From JADJSS01 sp046329815 (GTDB lineage Bacteria; Bacteroidota; Bacteroidia; Chitinophagales; JADIYW01): a stretch of DNA of 64,000 bases. The notes beneath the pieces are model-generated. The model did no database searches. It had not been told where the DNA came from and saw nothing but the letters and a program-made list of their open reading frames with translations. Positions 59,228 through 64,000 of this stretch are shown piece by piece. The position numbers and the translations under genes were made by a program. Within the stretch, counting starts at the first letter, position 1, and every line of letters starts with the position of its first letter. Where the stretch lies: NCBI GenBank assembly GCA_046329815.1, contig JAXLTY010000002.1:1-64000 (forward strand), in the 5' to 3' direction.

Positions 59228-60328
59228 ATGGACGAATCAAAATCAAAAATTAATCCTACAAGTTGGTTGAATACAGTCCTAAAAAATATTAATGAGATAC
59301 TCGCCTCAATAATCGGTATCGTTGCATCTGTTGGTGCTATATTGACAAGTAGTCGAAGTTTTGAAAAGTACGAACATTTATTTTTATGTTCTATAGATAT
59401 ACTTAATATTATAATACTATTTTTTGCAGTATTTGTAATAAAACATACTATTTTTTCAGAAACTGATGAGAGCTACAAAAAGAACATTCGTTTTATAGAT
59501 AAGACAAATACAGGAACCGACGATGAAATTTTACGTGTAAACGAATTGGTTGGACAGCTTGTTTTTTGCGTTCGATGGTTTTCAATAATATTAGGAACAT
59601 TTTACTGCTTACAGCTTATTATAGATTTATCACAATTTGACTACCTTAAAATTAAGGAAGCCATCAGTAATACTTCAAATATTTATGAATTATTTGAACA
59701 AAACAATCAATATAGCTCACAGTCTGCTAGATTCCTAACAATGGAGGTTTTAACCAATGCAACAAATCTTTTCAGTGCAGTTTTTTTATTCATTGCCTTT
59801 CAAGTTCTGTTTATCATAACAATTGACACAGACAATAAGAGCTGGTTATTAGTAAGAAAAGGTAAAGCATACATTCCAATATCAATAGCAGTTATAATTA
59901 CAATCATCAATATTGCTTTTGTTGCAAATGGCATTTTCGGTACAGATGTGAAGCTTTCTACAACATCAACGATGATAAGACTATTAGGAGGAATTTATAA
60001 TGGAGTTGCTATGCTTTTGTTATTCAGCCGTTTTATATCAATGGAATATATATTGAAAGATGAAAACAAAGGATTACAACGAAATTTTTACTTGTATGGT
60101 ACGATTATCATACTACCATTATATGTTGTTGTTCAACCACTTTACGGACTTATTAATGCAGTGGATATTAAAATAAGCACCGAACTATTTAAAGCATTAG
60201 TTTTTTTAGTTTGCTTTTGGGGTAAACTTTTATTCCTACTATTTGTATATACTGGCTTAAAAAGAAAATGGATTCATTCTTATTTATTTAAGTCATTACT
60301 ACAAGACCCACCTGTACCTGTTGGTTAA
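59228..60328 (+). CDS. Multispanning membrane protein of unknown function
   Basis: This is a 366-residue protein with about eight hydrophobic spans (about residues 20-42, 52-76, 115-135, 178-200, 215-240, 255-278, 293-315 and 325-350). The loop between spans 2 and 3 is charged (ETDESYKKNIRFIDKTNTG). No transport or enzyme motif is recognised. It lies between two cassette-like boundary sequences (59145 and 60405) in an AT-rich accessory patch. No co-directional partner is tightly linked: the glutaminase gene is 210 bp upstream. Confidence 0.6.
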   Translation: MDESKSKINPTSWLNTVLKNINEILASIIGIVASVGAILTSSRSFEKYEHLFLCSIDILNIIILFFAVFVIKHTIFSETDESYKKNIRFIDKTNTGTDDEILRVNELVGQLVFCVRWFSIILGTFYCLQLIIDLSQFDYLKIKEAISNTSNIYELFEQNNQYSSQSARFLTMEVLTNATNLFSAVFLFIAFQVLFIITIDTDNKSWLLVRKGKAYIPISIAVIITIINIAFVANGIFGTDVKLSTTSTMIRLLGGIYNGVAMLLLFSRFISMEYILKDENKGLQRNFYLYGTIIILPLYVVVQPLYGLINAVDIKISTELFKALVFLVCFWGKLLFLLFVYTGLKRKWIHSYLFKSLLQDPPVPVG

Positions 60329-60559
60329 CAGCACAAGAACCATTTTACCAGAATATGTTATACAAAAGATACAAAATTTCACATGGCAAAAGTAGCAAAC
60401 CGCCGTTGTGCGTAAGTTTAGAAGCCAGCCCTTTTATTGGTTTCGAGCCAATAAACTGCCAACTGAAAAATTCTAGTCTCGTGCATTCTATGTTTTTGCT
60501 TTTTAATTAATTATTTTTAAGCAGGAAACTGTAAAAACGGATGCTTGATTTTACTCAAT

Positions 60560-61015
60560 ATGAAACTCAAAATTTATTACTTAGTATTGCTGTTAGCTGT
60601 TAGTTGTTCACATCCAACCAAAAAAAATAAAGAAACCAACCTTGACCAACAAACAAACGATACGAAAATGAATCATGATTTGTTTAAAAAGAAAGTAGTT
60701 ATTCTGCCGGCTAAAGGTTTGGACGAATCATCTAATCAAATCAATATACAGGATTTTGTACAGGATGGAAAATCGTTCATTCCAGTTTTTACATCTATAG
60801 ATAAATTTGATGAATCAACACGCGGACAGCTAAAAAATCCAAAAATAGAAATAGACGGCGTGTTGCTTTTATCTATTTTACATGGCGACGAAACCTTACG
60901 GATTAATCCAAGTCTCTAAGATGAAGCGTTTCTGCCTGTAGATGAACTCATCAAAGAATATAAAGAAGAAATTACAAAACTGACTGAAGCATTAAAAGCT
61001 TCAAAAACAAAATAA
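60560..61015 (+). pseudogene. SseB-like lipoprotein gene with in-frame stop
   Basis: The first 119 codons run from ATG 60560 to TAA 60917-60919. Beyond this stop the same frame stays open for 31 more codons (DEAFLPVDELIKEYKEEI...) to TAA 61013-61015. SFIPVFTSIDKFDE and LRINPSL before the stop match the end of the SseB N-terminal domain family, and the part after the stop continues it (PVDELI). A signal with Cys (VLLLAVSCSHP) makes it a lipoprotein. A single change from TCA or CAA to TAA explains the break. Either it is a recent pseudogene or a truncated protein is still made. Confidence 0.6.
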
Positions 61016-61195
61016 CATAGCGTACATAAAAACACCGAAGCGCTTCACAAGCTGCTTAGATGGCTCAACATTTAATATCTACTTAACGTCAATAAAATGC
61101 TATAATTCAGGATTATATAGTCAAATTCTTATTTTTGCTTTCTTGCAATTTGCTATAAAATTGTAAATCATACATCGTAAATCGTAAATCACAAA

Positions 61196-63661
61196 ATGAA
61201 AGTATTAAAGTTTGGCGGCTCGTCCGTTGGTTCTATAGAAAATATTCAGCGTATCATCGGAATTGTCAGAAGTGAAATTGAGCAAGGCAATGAAATTGTG
61301 TTAGTATGTTCTGCCTTTTCCAAAGTAACCGATCAGCTCATCAACGCAGGAAAATTAGCGGAAAAAAAAGATAACGTAACCTATTTAGAGATCTTTGAAA
61401 GTTTCAAAGAACGCCATCGCGCAGCCATCGAAGCACTCGTAACCAATAAAGATATTTATGACGTGATGATGGAAGAATTCGTGGATAGCATGATTCGCGT
61501 AGAAGATATTTTAAAAGGCATCAATTTATTAGGTGAATTATCTGATAAAACATTAGCACAGTTAGTTTCTTACGGCGAACGCTTTTCATCGTTTATCGTG
61601 GCAGGCGCATTGCGCAATGCAGATTTGAATGGTATCTATGTAAATGCCACCAAACTCGTGCGCACCGATTCCAACTATCTTTCTGCAAAAGTAAATTTTG
61701 AAAAAACCAACAAAAATATTCTCGATTTCTTTGAAGCGGTGAACGGCATTGCCTGCGTTACCGGTTTCATCGGCATTGACGATAGCAACAACGTCACCAC
61801 ACTGGGTCGCGGCGGCTCTGATTACACAGCAGCTATCTTCGGCGCAGCGCTAAAAGCCGATGTTATCGAAATCTGGACAGATGTGGATGGTGTATTAACT
61901 GCGGATCCGCGTCGTGTAGAACAGGCGTTTACCGTGCCAACCTTATCGTACAAGGAAGCGATGGAATTGTCGCACTTCGGCGCAAAGGTCATCTATCCGC
62001 CAACCATACAACCTGCGTATATCAAGAACATTCCGTTGGTGATTAAAAATACATTCAATCCAACGCATCCTGGAACATTCATTTCTAAAGATGCCGGTAA
62101 ATCGAATAATTCCATCAAAGGAATTTCTTCCATATCAGATATAACTGTTTTGAGAATGGAAGGTACCGGCATGGTAGGCGTGGTTGGAATTGCATCGCGC
62201 TTGTTCGGTACGTTGTCGCGCGCATCTATTAATATCATCTTTCTTACGCAAGGTTCGTCAGAACATTCTATTTGTTTTGGTATCGTGCCCGGCGATGTAA
62301 AAAAAGCACAAAAAGCAGTAGAAGAAGAATTTCGTTTTGAAATTCAGAATCGTCAGATCGCGCCGTTGGTCATCGAAACCAATAATTCTATTATAGCTGT
62401 GATAGGCGAGAATATGTCGAATGTGCCTGGTGTTTCCGCGAAAATGTTTAAAGCATTAGGAAACAACGGTATCAACGTAAAAGCGATTGCGCAAGGTTCT
62501 TCAGAATTAAATATTACAGCAGTGATCGACCGTCACAATGAAGCGAAAGCATTGAACGCATTGCATGAAATCTTCTTTGAGAACGATGTACATTCCATCA
62601 ATATATTTTTAGTCGGACCAACCGGTTTGATTGGTAAAACCTTATTGAATCAGATTCACAATCAGTTTGAATATTTAAAGAAAGAAAAGTCCATTCAGAT
62701 AAATGTAACCGGTATCATCAACTCTAAAAAAATGTTGATCGACAGCAACGGTATTGATGCGGAAAACTGGCAGGCAGAACTTCAGGAAAAAGGCGAAGAT
62801 TCTAATTTAGCAATCTTCACCAACAAGATGATCGATTTGAATTTCGCGAACTCTGTTTTTGTAGATTGTTCTGCAAGCAAGCATGTTGTTGAATACTATG
62901 AAAAGATTTTAAAGAAAAGTGTGAACATCGTTACACCAAATAAAATTGCCAATACATTAAGTCAGGATAAGTATATTTTGCTGCGCGAACTGGCGAAAAA
63001 ATCGAATGTACATTTTATGTATGAAACCAATGTTGGTGCTGGCTTGCCGGTTATCGGTGTGTTACAGTCGTTAATGAATTCAGGCGATAAGATACTGAAG
63101 ATCGAAGCCGTTTTATCAGGCACTTTATCATTCATCTTTAATACCTACAAAGGCGATTTGAAATTCTCTGATGTCGTATTAGATGCGAAAGCAAAAGGTT
63201 TTACAGAACCGGATCCGCGCGATGATTTGTCTGGTTTGGATGTGGCGCGCAAAGCATTGATTCTTTCTCGCGATAGCGGCGCAAAAATGGAACTCGAAGA
63301 TATTCATGTAGAAAATTTAGTACCTGAAAACTTACGCGAACTTGATGTGAAAACATTTTTAGAACGCTTACCTGAAGTAGATGCGCAATATGAGCAACTG
63401 AAAAAAGATGCAGAAGCAAACGGAAACGTAATGCGTTATATGGCGGTGATTGAAGATGGCAAAGTACAGATTGCTTTGAAACAAGTGGATACCAAACATC
63501 CGTTCTACAACTTAAGTGGCAGCGATAATATGATTGTGTTTACAACAGCGCGTTACAAAAACAATCCGTTAGTCATTAAAGGTCCTGGTGCCGGCGCAGA
63601 AGTAACAGCAGCAGGCGTTTTCGCGGAAATTATTACGATTGGAAACTATATGGCGAATTGA
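61196..63661 (+). CDS. thrA: Bifunctional aspartate kinase / homoserine dehydrogenase
   Basis: This is an 821-residue protein. The kinase part (about 1-290) begins KFGGSSVGS and has GRGGSDYTAA. Two ACT regulatory repeats follow (about 310-460, GMVGVVGIASRLF and GVSAKMFKALGNNGIN). The dehydrogenase part starts with FLVGPTGLIGKTLLNQI (NAD(P) site) and has TPNKIANTLSQDKY and GAGLPVIGVLQSL. It catalyses the first and third steps of the threonine/methionine branch from aspartate. Length matches ThrA (820). No other thr gene is visible in this window downstream; the next frame encodes a four-helix protein. Confidence 0.95.
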   Translation: MKVLKFGGSSVGSIENIQRIIGIVRSEIEQGNEIVLVCSAFSKVTDQLINAGKLAEKKDNVTYLEIFESFKERHRAAIEALVTNKDIYDVMMEEFVDSMIRVEDILKGINLLGELSDKTLAQLVSYGERFSSFIVAGALRNADLNGIYVNATKLVRTDSNYLSAKVNFEKTNKNILDFFEAVNGIACVTGFIGIDDSNNVTTLGRGGSDYTAAIFGAALKADVIEIWTDVDGVLTADPRRVEQAFTVPTLSYKEAMELSHFGAKVIYPPTIQPAYIKNIPLVIKNTFNPTHPGTFISKDAGKSNNSIKGISSISDITVLRMEGTGMVGVVGIASRLFGTLSRASINIIFLTQGSSEHSICFGIVPGDVKKAQKAVEEEFRFEIQNRQIAPLVIETNNSIIAVIGENMSNVPGVSAKMFKALGNNGINVKAIAQGSSELNITAVIDRHNEAKALNALHEIFFENDVHSINIFLVGPTGLIGKTLLNQIHNQFEYLKKEKSIQINVTGIINSKKMLIDSNGIDAENWQAELQEKGEDSNLAIFTNKMIDLNFANSVFVDCSASKHVVEYYEKILKKSVNIVTPNKIANTLSQDKYILLRELAKKSNVHFMYETNVGAGLPVIGVLQSLMNSGDKILKIEAVLSGTLSFIFNTYKGDLKFSDVVLDAKAKGFTEPDPRDDLSGLDVARKALILSRDSGAKMELEDIHVENLVPENLRELDVKTFLERLPEVDAQYEQLKKDAEANGNVMRYMAVIEDGKVQIALKQVDTKHPFYNLSGSDNMIVFTTARYKNNPLVIKGPGAGAEVTAAGVFAEIITIGNYMAN

Positions 63662-63739
63662 GTCGTAAGTTGTAAGTCATAAGTGGTGAGTCGTGATTGA
63701 GATAAGGAATCTATTTTTAATATAGATAATTATAATAAA

Positions 63740-64000
63740 GTGATAATTAAAAAGTTTGAAGATTTGATTACATGGCAAAAGGCACAAGATTTAGCCGTTG
63801 ATATTTATGCTAATTTTGATGTTAATAGAGATTTCAATTTTAAAAATCAAATTTGCAGCGAAGTTGTTTCCATTTCAAATAATATTGCAGAAGGTTTTGA
63901 TAGAAGTTCAGATGCAGATTTTTCAAGATTTTTATACATGTATTTAGGTTCTGCAAGCGAAGTTCGTTCTATGTTACATCTTGCTGAAAGATTAAAATAT
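63740..64000 (+). CDS. Four-helix bundle protein (S23 family), partial
   Basis: A GTG at 63740 opens a frame that runs to the window end. The 87 visible residues contain FEDLITWQKAQDLAVDIY, SNNIAEGFDRSS and RFLYMYLGSASEVRSML, the signature of the four-helix-bundle family related to the 23S rRNA intervening-sequence protein. These small proteins occur in many Bacteroidota genomes as accessory genes of unknown function. The 3' end lies outside. It starts 78 bp behind the thrA stop. Confidence 0.8.
   Translation, partial: MIIKKFEDLITWQKAQDLAVDIYANFDVNRDFNFKNQICSEVVSISNNIAEGFDRSSDADFSRFLYMYLGSASEVRSMLHLAERLKY

Overview
The window is AT-rich DNA from a member of the Bacteroidota. The clade call rests on a giant PKD-repeat protein with a gliding-motility/type IX secretion C-terminal domain followed by a PorP/SprF-like protein, on DUF4199 and DUF3347 families, on TAnnTTTG-type promoters and on the lack of clear Shine-Dalgarno sites. 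A Chitinophagales-like host is plausible but not proven.

Layout. (1) Positions 1-4194: the right-hand part of what I infer to be one integrated element. It holds a thymidylate-synthase-like gene end, about 1.2 kb of palindromic and repetitive non-coding DNA, a DUF6943-like gene, a two-gene unit of unknown function, a secreted staphylococcal-type nuclease and a small DNA-binding-like protein beside the attachment site. (2) Positions 4195-4240: a 46-bp copy of the 3' part of tRNA-Val. (3) Positions 4241-40146: a second, about 36-kb element ending at the intact tRNA-Val(TAC) gene (40102-40176, minus strand). It carries a copper-resistance block (4522-12523), a small replication/regulation operon (14486-15926), a large serine recombinase, an OLD-nuclease/UvrD-helicase defence operon (17996-23146), a TraG/HerA-like ATPase, a GmrSD-like nuclease, RadC and ArdC, a tyrosine integrase, a mobilization operon (relaxase, accessory protein, VirD4-like coupling ATPase and four more genes, 29483-34725), a LytS/LytTR-like two-component pair and an excisionase-like protein at the right end. 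No VirB-type secretion genes are seen, so it looks mobilizable rather than self-transmissible. (4) Positions 40177-64000: chromosome, with a haem-binding protein homologous to one in the copper block, an rRNA-type methyltransferase, a flavoprotein, isoaspartyl peptidase, rhomboid protease, cytidine deaminase, NUDIX, sirtuin, NlpC/P60, the PKD/PorP pair, PlsC and ThrA. Within it lies an accessory patch (about 57.1-61.0 kb) with a 21-bp minisatellite that is an open heptad-repeat frame, a zinc metalloprotease fused to a protein-glutaminase domain, a membrane protein between cassette-like boundaries, and an SseB-like pseudogene.

How it fits together. Both elements use the same tRNA-Val 3' end, and each right end has the same build: a pair of short direct repeats, 47-48 bp of spacing that contains a terminator hairpin reading away from the tRNA, then the tRNA 3' sequence. 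This argues for tandem accretion of related integrative elements. The second element combines a metal-resistance cargo with several DNA-targeting defence genes and anti-restriction functions (ArdC) on a relaxase-driven chassis. The best candidates for undescribed biology are the four-gene OLD/UvrD operon with a Cys-motif partner and a helix-turn-helix partner, the metalloprotease-glutaminase fusion, a shared -IER C-terminal tail on three proteins of the element, and the heptad-repeat minisatellite.
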